From Butyriboletus loyo (taxonomy: Eukaryota; Basidiomycota; Agaricomycetes; Boletales; Boletaceae), in the NCBI GenBank assembly GCA_038093515.1, contig JBBPSI010000003.1, forward strand, positions 310,001-374,000: a stretch of DNA of 64,000 nt. Direction: 5' to 3'. A program made the translations under genes and the position numbers. Positions 34,238-45,946 of the stretch are shown piece by piece; the first letter of the stretch is position 1, and each line of letters begins with the position of its first letter. The notes under the pieces are model-generated. The model had not been told where the DNA came from and ran no database searches. It saw nothing but the letters and a program-made list of their open reading frames with translations.

Positions 34238-36276
34238 CTAGTACTCCAAAGATGCTTCCATGATCCGTGTGAGATGTTCTCTTCCGTCTTCTCCGGCGAC
34301 ATTACCGATATTTGGCGCAAGGTCCAGCACACGACGTTGTGGGAGTGTACCCTCGACAAGCCTTGGTATGTCGTCCTTTGTGTAGCCCACCGCCTTCAGA
34401 CCACGCGGCACACCAAGCCCGTCAAGGAAGCGAGCAATCGACTCATACAAGTAGGAACCAATCTCGGAATCCGGAATGCTAGTGATAGATGGATCGGTGA
34501 CCGTTGTGCTGTTGAAGATCGCCAAAGCTTCTCGATGGCGGTCGGGCGACGATGGCGCGGTAAATTGGAATACTAATAGGGGATAAGGGTCATTGCACTT
34601 GGTAAAACCTCAAAACGTACCTGCGGGTCCTGTAAGGGCGACACTGGGTGTACGCGTCGTGAGTAAGTATGATCAAGGATACGCAGACTTCGCGGCGTAC
34701 CTGACACCGTGAGGGATCATAGGGTGGTCGACTTGGTATCCTGGGTGCCTGTATTTGGGACCTCTCTTGTTCAAACCAGAAATCTGATCCGCGCTCGTCA
34801 AAGAGTCAGATTGATCTTCAACCTCTGGAACTTACTGGATAGCTCATCCCATGACATAGATGCACACCGGCATTTCCGAATCCAATACCAGCAAAGGAAG
34901 CCGCGAGGCTACAACACTCATGTGAGCTGTCGCAAGAGTCATGGTCAGAAAAATACATACAGCATCTGAGCTCTTGCTTCGTGATCGGTACTGTCCTTAG
35001 CAATTCGAGGGAGGTATTTCACTGTGGTTCTCAGTGCCCACGTGGAAAAAATATCGGCGACTGGGTTGCTCCCTTGGTATGCTGGGCGCAGGATTGGGTT
35101 GGCCGGACGAGGTGTACGTTCCATGTAGCTAGAATGGGTGAGCGAAAGCAAGCTTGGATCACCCAACGTCGCTCTCACGGGATCGCAGTGTAACTCTCTA
35201 TGCTGTGGAAAAGGACGTCAAGGCCAGCGCTAATGTGTAGTTCTGTTGGACAGCTTTCGGTGTTTGCGGTGTCAACCACTCCCAATACCGGTTTAAGGGC
35301 ACGATTCGCGATACCAGTCTTGAAAGCGCGCGAAGTGACGTCGAAAATCGCAGCTCCGGTGGTTTCCGAGCCGGTTCCAGCAGTAGTGGGAACTAATAAT
35401 AGGTCGGACATAGCGAAGAAGGTCACAGGGATGGTACTCGCCCGCAATGAGAGGCCGTAGGCTCTGAGAGATGGGAAGCCCCTTTCCCACAGGAGCATTG
35501 ACAAAGTCCATTAGGTCGCTGTCCTTGTAAACAGTAAACCTGTGAAAAGTCAGGCCGTGCAGCTTGGAAACCGAACGGGTACGAACAAGTTTGCAGCTTT
35601 GGCGGTGTCGATGACACTTCCGCCTCCAACGCTTGGTGATACGTGATTGAGAATCAGAGAGTTGGTGCGATCGCACGGGGTACTCACGCCAGGAAATGAC
35701 TAAAGTCGTGCTGCCTGGCCCAATCGATGGCCTGTCTCCAGCTCTCTTCGGTAGGTTCAGCAACCACTTGGTCGTAGACTTCAAAAGGAACCTCCTGGGA
35801 TCGGAGAGACTCGAGAGCCTAGGGGAAGGGTGGGCTAAAGTGAGGGAAAGATCACAGGGGGTTACTCACGACAGTCATAGGCCTGAGGTTGGCTACGATG
35901 GGATCCGTGAAGACGCCGACCTATGAGAGCTGATATGCAAGGACGGAGAGGACGAGTGGCCGTGAGACTTGCCTTGCGTGCTTTCATGTTCTTGAGATCC
36001 ATGCCAACTTCGCGGGTGACGCCTTCACCGAACCTGAGGTTGGATGCAGCGACCTTGCGAGGGAGAATTTGCAAAGAGCGGGGGTTGTGGGGGATTGGGA
36101 CGCACCTCGAAGGCATACTCTTTCTGGACTGCATGGACGGGCGTTGCAAACTGTCTGAGCTGGTTGAGCGCGGCGGGGCCATGTGGATGGGAGGAGGAGC
36201 AGCGATGGCAAGGACAGAGGGAATGTTGGGCGGTGAGGTTGATGAGGCGGAAGATGGATCTCCTCGTCGCTGTCAT
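34238..36276 (-). CDS. Mitochondrial hydroxyacid-oxoacid transhydrogenase
   Basis: An iron-containing group III alcohol dehydrogenase of the ADHFE1/HOT type. It has an Arg/Ser/His-rich mitochondrial presequence of about 45 residues ([20 protein letters not shown]). Then come [35 protein letters not shown] (nucleotide-binding), [29 protein letters not shown], and the metal His residues in [26 protein letters not shown] and [11 protein letters not shown]. The C-terminus ends IMEASLEY. It couples oxidation of 4-hydroxybutyrate to reduction of 2-oxoglutarate. About ten introns are present; two look like GC-AG (35,972-35,921 with AAG/GCAAGT, and 35,441-35,393 with GCGG/GCGAGT). A maleylacetate reductase reading is less likely. 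Confidence 0.9.
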
Positions 36277-36372
36277 GGCTGTTGGGAAGTCACGTCAAAT
36301 CGGCAACGTTTCACATGATGAATATCATAGCACAGCCACACACTCACGCTTTCGTCCTCGCTCTTTTTCAAT

Positions 36373-38471
36373 GGCCATCACAACATCCGTCCAGCGAGCG
36401 CACAGAGCCGCCTTTCAGCGTCGAAGTGGCTCAGTTGGCCTTGCAGTCTCTCCTTCAACCAACACCTCTCTCTCCCTCAGGTATACATACCCGCCGACCG
36501 CTCCCACCGGCCTGACAGTTTACCCACAGCGATGTGAACGACTTGATTTACATTACCAATGTCAGTGTTTCTCAGTTTCGCGTCAATCGTCCCCCGCTCA
36601 GTCGTCCATCAGGTCACCGTTGGAGGCGTCTGTAAGCATCACCTCATTCCCTCACCGCGTTCCGAATCTCATCTACATTTCAGCGTTTCCCGTGCAACTC
36701 GATACGGGCTCGTCTGGTAAGTCGTCCGTCCCCCGTCCGTCCTCCTTGACCGTCCTCGCTTCGTAGATCTCTGGGTATTCTCCACCACGGGACCGCTTCC
36801 CGATGCCGAGGCTAGCGTCAGTACAGTGCTTTCTCGTCATGGCTCTCATACTGATCTCCCCCAAGTCGACCAGCCTAAACCTCACTGTAAGCGTTACCAC
36901 CGTCGGCCTTGTATTTTAAGAAACTCACACCGGATAGTATGGGATTGGTTGGGCACAGGGTCAAATCGCGTTTGCTTCAACAGACTTTGCAGGGTATCTT
37001 GGCTGTCTGGCTCTTTTAGAGTATACACAGCTAATATTTGGCACAGTATCACTGTACCCCAGCAAGCATACTTGAATGCTTCGTCAGCTCAGAACCCAGC
37101 ATTGTCCTACGGGACGGCGGGTATCTTGGGTCTTGGCTTTGATTCTCTTTCCGAAATCGATGCGGCGATGAACCAGACTGGATCGTCCTCGGGACGAACG
37201 CTGCTCTACAACCTCTTTCACGACAATCCAAGCGAGCCAAACTTCATCGCATTCTCACTCCAAAGTACTTCAGACGGTGACGGCGTCCAGGGAACCTTTT
37301 CCGTTGGCGAAACAGATCCTTCATATGCCAACGTGACAACTACAAACAAGATCCCGACATGGCCTGTCACCGCACCGTCACGTTGGAGTGTCCTTTTGGA
37401 CTCGTTTATTGTTGGAACGCAGACAAATGCCGTCTCGACCACGGTAGCTGGTGCGCCGCCGAACATGGCCGTTGTTTTATTCGACACTGGCACATCATTC
37501 ACGTAAGCTGTTCTTTAATGGTGGTCTCCGAAACAATGATGGACAGATATGCAAAGGTACGCGCCTACTGACGTGTGTACAGCCATTTACGGTGGCGTTT
37601 CCGGCGCACAGTACGATCCAAGTCTTGGCCAATGGTCTGTTCCATGCGACGTCGAGATCGACATGGCCCTTCAAATAGAGTATGTCTACGTTTTTCTTGA
37701 AACGAGTATCCGTTGATGAGTTGTCAAGCAATCAAATTTTCCCCATCCATCCGCTCGACGTTACGCCCACTATCATGGGTGACCCAAACACTTGCATGGG
37801 TTCCTTCGTTCCGCAGAGTGTGTCTGTGGGATCTGGTCAATTGTTGGCTCTTCGGATCCATACCACGTCATGATCGATCTGACTTTTTGTTCAGTGACTG
37901 GTTGGTCGGCGATAATGTTCTCCGCTCGATCTACACCCTTTACGACTATGGCGACTTTAACTCCTCAGGGGACATGGGCGACCCATACGTTCAAATGCTT
38001 GCTCTCATCGACCCCGTTCAAGCCTCTGTCGAATTTCATAATGTCCGAGGCGGTACCCCGAACACTAATATCACCTACAATGTATCGGATTCTGGGTCTG
38101 GTTCCACAACAGCCACGCTGTCGACCGACGTTGCCATGGCTTTAGAAAACCTCTCCAAATTTCTCCCAGCGATCTTCGGTATCATGGCATTGAATGCTCT
38201 GGTGTTGATCGTACTTGTTATTGGGGGGATCATCTTACTCTGCAGACGCCGTAGAAGTAATGTTCGGACTCGGAAGACACTTGGAAGACTCAGCCCCATG
38301 CCAGTGGGCAACCCGTCTGAGATCAGGCTCCCAGAGCTATCTGGGCAAGTTCCGCACACATACCAGCCGGTGTCGATGGCACTGACGGAAGACACACTTT
38401 TCGTTCCCCCGACGCCCGGCTTTAAGAGTGACTCCTCGCAATTCGGAGGTCGTCCGAACTCGATTGCATAA
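36373..38471 (+). CDS. Membrane-anchored pepsin-like aspartic protease (A1)
   Basis: Both catalytic Asp motifs are present: VQLDTGSSDLWVFSTTG and VVLFDTGTSFTYAPTDVC. Between them are GWAQGQIAFASTDFAG, YGTAGILGLGFDSLSEID and NVTTTNKIPTWPVTAPS. After WLVGDNVLRSIYTLYDYG the protein runs through a Ser/Thr-rich stalk into one transmembrane helix (IMALNALVLIVLVIGGIILL) followed by RRRR and a cytosolic tail of about 70 residues. This is an arrangement seen in fungal membrane aspartyl proteases. About eight introns were placed. No signal peptide is visible after the chosen ATG (MAITTSVQRAHRAAFQRRSG), so an upstream exon between 36,280 and 36,370 is likely missing from my model. Confidence 0.85.
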
Positions 38472-38639
38472 TTACACTCAACTCCTAGGCTTCTGGTTGC
38501 AGGGATTATTACATGCTTAGACTGGCATGGACACTTCTGCTGTTTTTGTCTCCCACACATTACTTGCTTCATCTAGCTTGTAAATATAATTGATGTATGG
38601 TTGTGGCAACACCCAGCTGCGACATGCGGAAGCAGACCA

Positions 38640-40378
38640 TTAATTACTGCGAGGTTTACTGCTCCTCGCAGCAAGGTCAAATGAGGCTGCGCCATCCTCC
38701 TGAGCCAACGTGGTCAGGTTGCCGAACGCAAACTTCTCCGATCTGAGGGTATGTCCGAAGGCGCGAACCACTTCCTGAGCGCGAGCTTTGAGCGATACTA
38801 ACCACTCTCGACGGTGTTTAGTTCTCGGGTCATCCAGTAATTGGTCGACGACACTCGCCAACGCCCGAGCGAACGATGCCCGATAATATGGCTCGGCAAC
38901 CTCGTCTTGCAGGAGATTGTCAATACCGACGTACTCTGAGAGCCAAAGTGCCTGTAAACTCTTGGTTTTGTCTTTGGTCTGTAGCGCGGTGCGCATGATG
39001 AACGACATTGTCTCCACGTTTGGCGTGAGGCTCCTGCCCTCGGCCCGCTTCTGGACCCTGGGAGAGGTCTTACCATCGGATTCGTTAAAGGAATCTGTCT
39101 GGATGCCCGTCATGAGCTGAAATGACTTGATGGCGCCTTCCCAATCGCCGGTGCGGAGGCAAGTCATGAGCACGAGATGATAGGTCCGCATGTCAGGACG
39201 TAGATCGGAAATGTCGTATATAGCATCGTGCTTCAGGCACCATTCGAGTGCGTCGATAGCTTGAGAGGACTCGTGAGGAGAGGCAAACATGGCGAGGGAT
39301 GCATGGGCGCGCAGAAGCTTGTGGATGTGTGACCTGGCCACGAGTGAACGGACACCAGGCCGATCGAAAGCAAGATTGTCCATGATGAGATGCATGAAAT
39401 GAACACAGAGTCTGAATTTCTGCATTGCGAAGCAGACTTGAAGAGCTGCATCGAGAGTCCAGTAATTGAGATGGGGGGAGAGTCTGAACGAGTCCGGATG
39501 GCCGGGTCTTGTGAGACTGAGGTGCTGGGTGATGATGTCCAGCGCAAGATTCTGGTCGGCTGGTCGACCACGAGTAAGAGCATGTATGGCTGCTGCAATG
39601 AGGCGGGAGTCGAGCTCGAAATCTGGACGCTTCTGCAGGGCCTTTTCGACCTGCAACCAGACATGTTTCGCATCTGAAGCAGCAGTATCGCGAACAGACA
39701 TGACACCTGCGCGTTCCTGGTGGTTGGCAATGGCACGGAGCATAGCTGTGAATACGAATCGATTTGGTGCATGGGGACCATCTTGGTCCATAGCAAAGTA
39801 GACATCGAACACCGTCTGAATATGACCCGCGGCACCGAGGATGGATATGTAGATGACAAGGGGGGCAAGAGAGAGCTGTGTGATGTTGCCGGGATCGTGG
39901 TGTCGGATGGACTGAACATGCTTGAGGTAGTGGTGATACAGGGCATGCGCATTAGCGAGCTGTTTGGGGTGGTTTGACCAGCCGGAGATGTGAGAGAGAC
40001 CCTTGAACATGGTCACAAATGTGGAAACGTTTGGGGAGAAACCGCGACGTTTCATCTACATGGGGGATCAGGGAGGCTGTGGATGAGGAGAGACGAGAGA
40101 CTGACATCGATGAAGAGCGCATACGCGAGCTGGAACTTTTTGTGGGACATACAGAGGGAGAGCATGGTATTCCACGCGGGGACGTTCTGAGCATCTCTAG
40201 GCACGGAGCAGAGGCGGTGGACAGCGGCGTCGATGTTCCCATCTGCGGAGAGCTGCTTGAGCTGCAAGGCGAGGTCATATGGACGAAGGAGGTGCGGACG
40301 ACGGGGAGGGGACGTTTTAGTTGCGAAGGCGCGGACCAGACGGGACACGCTGGTGAACATCAAAGGACCGTGGGTCAT
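38640..40378 (-). CDS. Mitochondrial pentatricopeptide-repeat protein, 562 aa
   Basis: Exons 40378-40106 and 40055-38640 give 563 codons. The N-terminus (MFTSVSRLVRAFATKTSPPR) is basic and amphipathic, as for mitochondrial import. Helical-pair repeats follow: NVPAWNTMLSLCMSHKKFQL with ALFIDMKRRGFSPNVSTFV is a clear PPR unit, and others are NRFVFTAMLRAIANH and DMRTYHLVLMTCLRTGDW with TPNVETMSFIMRTALQTKD. PPR proteins bind organellar RNA and act in its processing or translation; the target is unknown. The other in-frame ATG is six codons inside (MFTSVS) and may be the true start. Only 51 bp separate its start from the OST1 stop. Confidence 0.85.
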
Positions 40379-40429
40379 TCAATATTCATACATGGCTCGG
40401 GTAACCTCTGTCTATTCGAACATTGTCTA

Positions 40430-42171
40430 TCACGCCGCCTTGTCCAGTCTCAGATCCACCCGTCTAGCCGCTAGTCCGATCAAAAACAGCGACACGAACG
40501 CAGCTCCAACCGCAATCGGCTTCTTCAGGTGCGCCGACAACGGTACCTTGTACGAAACCTACGCTCCCGCGTCAGAAAATGCATCCAAAACACAGCACAG
40601 CGCGACGTACATATATCATGGCGCTGTGCTTGCCAGTCAAATCCTTGTATGTCAACGAGACAGCCGGACGTCCGTTCGTATCAAGGTAGCTCACATGCGT
40701 CGAGATCGTACTCGACAACGCAGGGAAAGGTGTCACAATGTCAATGTCGCTGTGATACCTCCATTGAGCACCCCGTTGTCACTACACAAAATCAAAACTC
40801 TTACGTTGCACCTTCGGGCAGAATAACCTTGATCTCGGCCTCGTCCACCACCGATCCAGGGATGTATGTCATGACAGGAACACCAACGATGTACCTCTGA
40901 TTCGCCGCATCCCAGCTCACGGAGTCTTGAAGTGGAGTGTCGAACCCAAGAGTAAACGAATAGTTCCATCCACCTAAAAGCGGATACCTGGGGCGCATTT
41001 CAAGGAGGCTGTGTTGAATGGCCTTGCTACCCTTGGGGACAGAAGGGGTTCGGCGGAGATGGGACGTGGATACATTCCCATTCAAGTCGTAGAAGTACGC
41101 GTTAGTCACACCTGGAGGGAGGTGTAGGGTCAAACCACTAATTATATGTGCAGGCACGCGGCCAAAGTAATGTTGGCTTTGGTAGTCGAGACGAGAAAAG
41201 TGCCCCTTGAGACTGAGCACATTTCGTAACGGTCAGCAATCAGCGAATGACAGGATGCGCACACTACTTACATAGGGCCAGCATTATGGAGGTCAATCTT
41301 GTCCTCAATGTTGAGATTGGATCCCCAATGGCTAATTTCGGCCGAGCGTTGAAGCTTGATGACCTCGAGAACGGGGTGATCGTAGTTGTAGTGCACAGAC
41401 ATGGGCTGTTGATACTTGGAGAGGAACTCCGTGCTCGTAAAGGGACCCACATTGTGGTAAGGTCCGTAGGTGACGGTAGCACCAGACTTGGTCACCGAGC
41501 CATCCCTGATGAATTCGTCTACCCCCTCTGGAGCAGAATAAGAAGGAATGTCCGGGGAGGAGGACCTGTACAAGTACTGAGTTCCGCGCGACGAAAACAC
41601 AGGTAATTCGGACACACTTGACTTTAGTACGCTGAACGAGGGTGGTGTAAGGGCTAAGGACGAATAAGTCGGTTTCATATTTTAAAAGTTGAGGGTCCGC
41701 CTGCGCTGCATATGCCGGGTAGGGGTGCGTTGCGTGCGCCTGGATCGTCTCGAGAACAAGACTGATCGTTCCATTGACGGCAAGCTTCCTCGGCAATGTC
41801 ACGGCAAGTTCATGAACATCACTTGGAACAGATTGGCGTCAAATGCCACAGGCACACGTATGAACGTCGACGCACCCTATATCACCTTCGCCCAGGTCAA
41901 TAATTTCGAGCGGTCGCGTTTGGCCTTTGACCTTAGCCTCTATCCAACTCGTCTTTTCCCTCTCATTCTTGCCAAGTGCGATGTGGTATGTAGCTTGACC
42001 TGGCTCGAGTACCTTGACGGCGTAAGTGGTACTGACGTGTACGAGAGAGCCGCCAAGTTCAATGGCGCGCACTATGGCTGTATTTTCGAACGCTGGGCCG
42101 GCCAAGGAGAAGGAAGGAAGCAGTGAGCTCACAAGGATTAGGGAAAGTGTTCGCCAGCACCGCAGCATCAT
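40430..42171 (-). CDS. OST1: Oligosaccharyltransferase subunit Ost1 (ribophorin I)
   Basis: A signal peptide (MMLRCWRTLSLILVSSLLPS) is followed by the lumenal ribophorin I region: FENTAIVRAIELGGSLVHVS, TYAVKVLEPG, DVHELAVTLPRKLAVNGTIS, ETIQAHATHPYPAYAAQADP, TLVQRTKVKSSSPDIPSYS, GATVTYGPYHNVGPFTS, EISHWGSNLNIEDKIDLHNA, LPPGVTNAYFYDLNGNVSTS and EMRPRYPLLGGWNYSFTLGF. A single transmembrane helix near the end (AVGAAFVSLFLIGLAA) precedes RRVDLRLDKAA. About five introns were placed. Ost1 is part of the ER complex that transfers the lipid-linked glycan to Asn residues. The length fits the family. Confidence 0.95.
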
Positions 42172-43533
42172 TTCGTGTGATGGTTCTGCTCACAAAGGTA
42201 GGATAAGTTGTTTGAACATATTGACTACTTATCTAACAATATTTTTTCAGACATATCAAAATATATAGTTATTTATTTACTTTTGAACCATTTGCTAAAT
42301 ACAGTAAGCTGCAGTTGCCGGCGGCCTAGCGTTCACCGGTTCACCCACAGAACTGCAAGCGTTCAAGTTGGCTGCATTGTTGCATGTCGATTGGTTACTT
42401 GACTGAGTTATCGAAAAGTTTGCAAGTTGTGCACTGCACCCCATGGAAGGGAATCAGGCAGGTGCTCGTCGCGTCGGCATCGCTTACCGATCCAAATGTG
42501 GAAGGCGCGCCGTCGACTCCACGAGCACTGCGACGTCGTTCGACCACACAGCCAGTACTTGTCGAAAAAAATGTGAAGAGCTTCCAAGCACGTAGGGGGG
42601 CACTCGTAATCAATTCCCGTGCACCTTCCGACCTCCCGACCTACACCATCTCCAGCGGCGCGCGCGGATCGTTCTCGAAGAAGCTTCCATCAATTAATTT
42701 CATACTTTGTAGCTCAGTCTCATGTACTAATCGGTTTTCTATTGATTTTTCTACAGTAATAAATTCAAGTGAGCGCTCCCAGGGAAGGGTCTCCGTGCCC
42801 GAGCTACCGGTTCGTTCGGGCGTCGTCGAGTGCAGGCATGCATATGTGTGGGGGCGGCAACTCTCGAGCTCTGAACGCGATTGCCATCTCCGGCAAACGA
42901 CACAACCTTCGAAGGAATTCAAAGTTATACTAAAATTACATGCTGCACTGGCAGCAGAACTTGTAAATTTCTCGAGATAACGTTACTGATAGATACTTGT
43001 CCAGAGGTGTCAAGCTTCAAGCTTCAAGAGCGACGTGTTACAGCTGGATTCAAAGCATTAGCTTGTGTTCTATTCAGTTTCGAGTTTAACTTAGTTTATT
43101 GGACAAAGTATAGTACTATACTTAATCCAGGTAAAACCACTCCTACCTGTTCGCCTTCACTAGTCTCAAACCGATGTTCTATGGTGCTGTTCACTTAGAG
43201 GCCGCTTGCGTTGGTGGGACCCGAGTAAAGTACTTCTCGGAAGGTTTACTCGCTGGATGGGCAAAAAGGTTTGAAAAACAATGAGTCTCTCTATATCATA
43301 GTCTATACTGCCTTTTATGACCAAAAAAACATCACTATGAAGCTGCAGCGTGAGTTCGAGCAGCCAGACGGCCTGGTCAGCCCCAAACCACTGGCATCCA
43401 ACTGCCCCAGGCCCCTGATTTGGGCAGCCCCACGACGCAGAAGACGACACGGTGACGTTGACTGGCCCATCGAGGCAAAGTCGCGCGACAATGCCACAAC
43501 CGGGACGGAGTACAAACCAAAGCACACTGCAGG

Positions 43534-43658
43534 GTGAAAGCAGTCTAACGTTTTGGATCTAGTACAGTTACTTGGTAGATATGCTCATAGTGCATCAACT
43601 TTTGTTGCTCCCGGTATTTTTACTGTAAGTTAGATTCAAAACGTTAGACAGCTTTCGC
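43534..43658. repeat. Inverted repeat (hairpin or MITE-like remnant)
   Basis: The arm at 43534-43555 (begins GTGAAAGCAGTCTAACG) matches the reverse complement of 43637-43658 with two mismatches in 22. Weaker pairing continues inward to about 43,575 and 43,620. The loop is about 45 bp. It may be the ends of a short non-autonomous element. Confidence 0.65.
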
Positions 43659-43740
43659 CTATGCACGCTCAGATTTTGGTTTACAGACAAACAATCCATT
43701 TCGGAGGCAATAGACCACTTTTTGCAACTCGGACATGTCT

Positions 43741-43858
43741 ATTACATCAGTAAAACAGTTGCTGGTTTCCGATGCTATCCGAGTGTAGCCGAGTGCTACA
43801 GACTACTATAGACTGCTAACCGGTGGTTCCGACCAATAACCGTTTCACTGATGTAGCG
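43741..43858. repeat. Second inverted repeat
   Basis: The arm beginning TTACATCAGTAAAACAG at about 43,742 pairs with the reverse complement of about 43,830-43,857. There are about five mismatches in 27, most of them transitions. The spacer is roughly 60 bp. It sits 83 bp from the first inverted repeat. Confidence 0.6.
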
Positions 43859-44251
43859 CAAACTATTTTATAGTGTTTCAATAACAATACCTGCACCTCG
43901 GCAGCGGTTTTTTTATATAACTCGGAACAATTTTAAGTTAGAATAAGTGAACCTATTTGCTCCTTTTAGATTTTTACTGGCGACTCCACAAAGGTGATGA
44001 GGTGCCTGTTTTTGACCCTTAACTCTTTGTCACGTCGGGTCACATTTGTGGCAGCATCATCCTTTTGTTTAGTCACTTGAGTGGGCTATTCACGCAGACG
44101 AGGAATGTTGGTGGGCGGACAGAAATTCGATTGGGAATGGTTATTTAGCAAGTAGACAAGTGTAAACCAAAATCCGAGCGTGCGTTTTGAATATAGCTGC
44201 AAGTACTGAACCTACGACATTCACGTCTAACTCGTACTACGTGTAGGCTAT

Positions 44252-45258
44252 CTACCATTGCCACATCGATGCAGGGTTCCGGAGAGGAACGTCCTCACGA
44301 ACAATGCCAGCGGATACTATCCTCCTCAACCGCATCTTGCTCTTCTCCTCTTGTAACTGCGAATAAGTCCGGCCTGGCCGCAATATCACATTCAACCGCG
44401 AATCTGGATGCACACGTATGCCGAATTTCCCTCGTCCACGGGGCTCAAGACGTTTGAGCTGCTTTGGTCCTTTGGTTACCCATGCCTCGGCTACGCAAAT
44501 GCGTGTGTCAACAGAATAATTCACAAGTCAAAGCGAGATTGGTGAAGATGCACTCACAAACGATCAATTTCGAAGGGTCCATCTTCTTGTACACGCTAGC
44601 GTGAAGTTTTGCAGTAGCCAACATGCTCTTTATACGGTCGCTAGCGCGCTTCTCACTAAATTGCATCTGCATTATAGCATGGTCGATGGGCTTCCCAGAC
44701 AACTGCCTCCCAAGCATGTTCAGCTTCCGATGTGAAATCTTGAAGTTCGCTGTGGAGTATTTGTGCTAAAATTCAAAGAGGGAACTTCTCAAAAGAGATG
44801 ACTTTGATGCATGGACGGAGAGATGTACCTCATGCGCGGGTTGCTTGGGCTGTTTCAAGACTTCCTTTTCCTGTTTGTTCTTGGACGTGGACACCTTTGG
44901 CCATGCGTCGCTCGTGGGCACTCTTTCAAATACTTCATCTTGAGCAGGGGTGGCATCCGGTTCATCTTGGTGCTTTACCGCACGTTCAGACGCTTTCTTT
45001 GGCGCCGGAGCGAATTTCTCTTGAACCCACTGCATAGGGTTCCAATAGCTGGCGGTGAGAGCGATCAGGGTACGAGTGTGCTTGTTGGGAAGTATGACCT
45101 ACGCTCGGCGACTCTGCCAATGCACTCCGGTGGTTTCGCGGTAGGAGTAAGGCCGTAGACTGTGGCCTACATGACTGTCTGTGAAACAAGTGAACTTGGA
45201 TCGTCTGGAACTGTTTTCCGCACCCACTGTGTTTGATACTTTTCGCGAGTGCACGCAT
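44252..45258 (-). CDS. MRPL22: Mitochondrial ribosomal protein uL22 (MrpL22)
   Basis: The spliced product starts MRALAKNSHVGHSLRPYSYR, a basic mitochondrial presequence. After a charged linker (ERVPTSDAWPKVSTSKNKQE) comes the uL22 fold: STANFKISHRKLNMLGRQLS, KPIDHAIMQMQFSEKRASDR, MLATAKLHASVYKKMDPSKL, SEAWVTKGPKQLKRLEPRGR and RVHPDSRLNVILRPGRT. Five exons are inferred; the phase at each junction agrees. The long linker before the fold is usual for fungal mitochondrial uL22. It lines the exit tunnel of the mitoribosome large subunit. It is divergent from YOS1 with 160 bp between the two ATGs. Confidence 0.9.
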
Positions 45259-45418
45259 CCTTGCCAGGCTCGACCGCAAAAGGGAGGGTGTTTGTGTCAC
45301 ACACTCGCTGTGTCACGCGAGTCCATATTATTGTCACGCACGCGTTGGCTTTTTGTGTAAACGATCATCTTGACTGTGCTCGTCCGACATTCGCAGCTCT
45401 CCAACGCCGAGCACGACG

Positions 45419-45822
45419 ATGCTTACCATTGGCACCATCATTTATGTCTCCCTTCTCTTGATAAATGCCGTGGCAGTGCTCAGCGAGGACCGGTTCCTTG
45501 CACGGAGTGTGTTCTACGTCCCTCCTCCCCTTCCGCTCACTCAAGTATCCCCTTTTTGCAGTTGGCTGGACCTCAACGCAGCCTCAGAACTCCAACGCTG
45601 GTTTCCATCAGTCCTTTGATCAGTCCGGCTACGGTTACGCACAACAGGAAGTCGGCGTCAAAGTCCGCATAATAAACCTCATCAGTGCCGTGCGGACACT
45701 CATGCGCAGTAAGCATGTTCAAACATGCATCGAAGAAATACACCAAATACTCATGTAAACAAGTCCCCCTGATAGGATTAAATCTAGTAGTCATCGTGTA
45801 CGAATTGATCCTTGGTGGTTAA
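45419..45822 (+). CDS. YOS1: Yos1 ER-Golgi transport protein, 97 aa
   Basis: Exons 45419-45506, 45562-45708 and 45764-45822 give 98 codons. The N-terminal helix MLTIGTIIYVSLLLINAVAV is followed by LSEDRFLARIGW, a family signature. Then come a Gln/Gly/Ser-rich loop, VGVKVRIINLISAVRTLMR and a C-terminal helix IPLIGLNLVVIVYEL. Yos1 (IER3IP1 in animals) works with Yip1 and Yif1 in COPII vesicle formation at the ER. The loop is longer than in animal homologues. Confidence 0.93.
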
Positions 45823-45946
45823 TCATACACATAAGAGTCCGGCATGCCGCCGCGTCATGGACACTTCGCTTCTCCGCCTAGCAAGCTAGGGTCAGAGCGC
45901 ACGCTCTGACTGACGAGACCAAATCTATAGTGTTATGCCTTGTCCC

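Larger units (their letters stand above)
42172..44251. other. Two-kilobase gene-poor, AT-rich region
   Basis: No gene that I can support. A plus-strand frame of 198 codons (42,384-42,980) has no recognisable feature. The right half is AT-rich and holds two inverted repeats and small local repeats such as AAGCTTCAAGCTTCAAG near 43,015. It looks like degraded intergenic or mobile-element sequence. Confidence 0.6.

Noticed and set aside
34238..36276. Maleylacetate reductase identity for the Fe-alcohol dehydrogenase
   Set aside because: The mitochondrial presequence, the [12 protein letters not shown] motif and the C-terminal region fit the hydroxyacid-oxoacid transhydrogenase branch better.
42384..42980. 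198-codon plus-strand frame divergent from OST1
   Set aside because: It has no recognisable motif, the amino-acid make-up is uneven and the flanks look like degraded intergenic DNA. Not enough support to call a gene.
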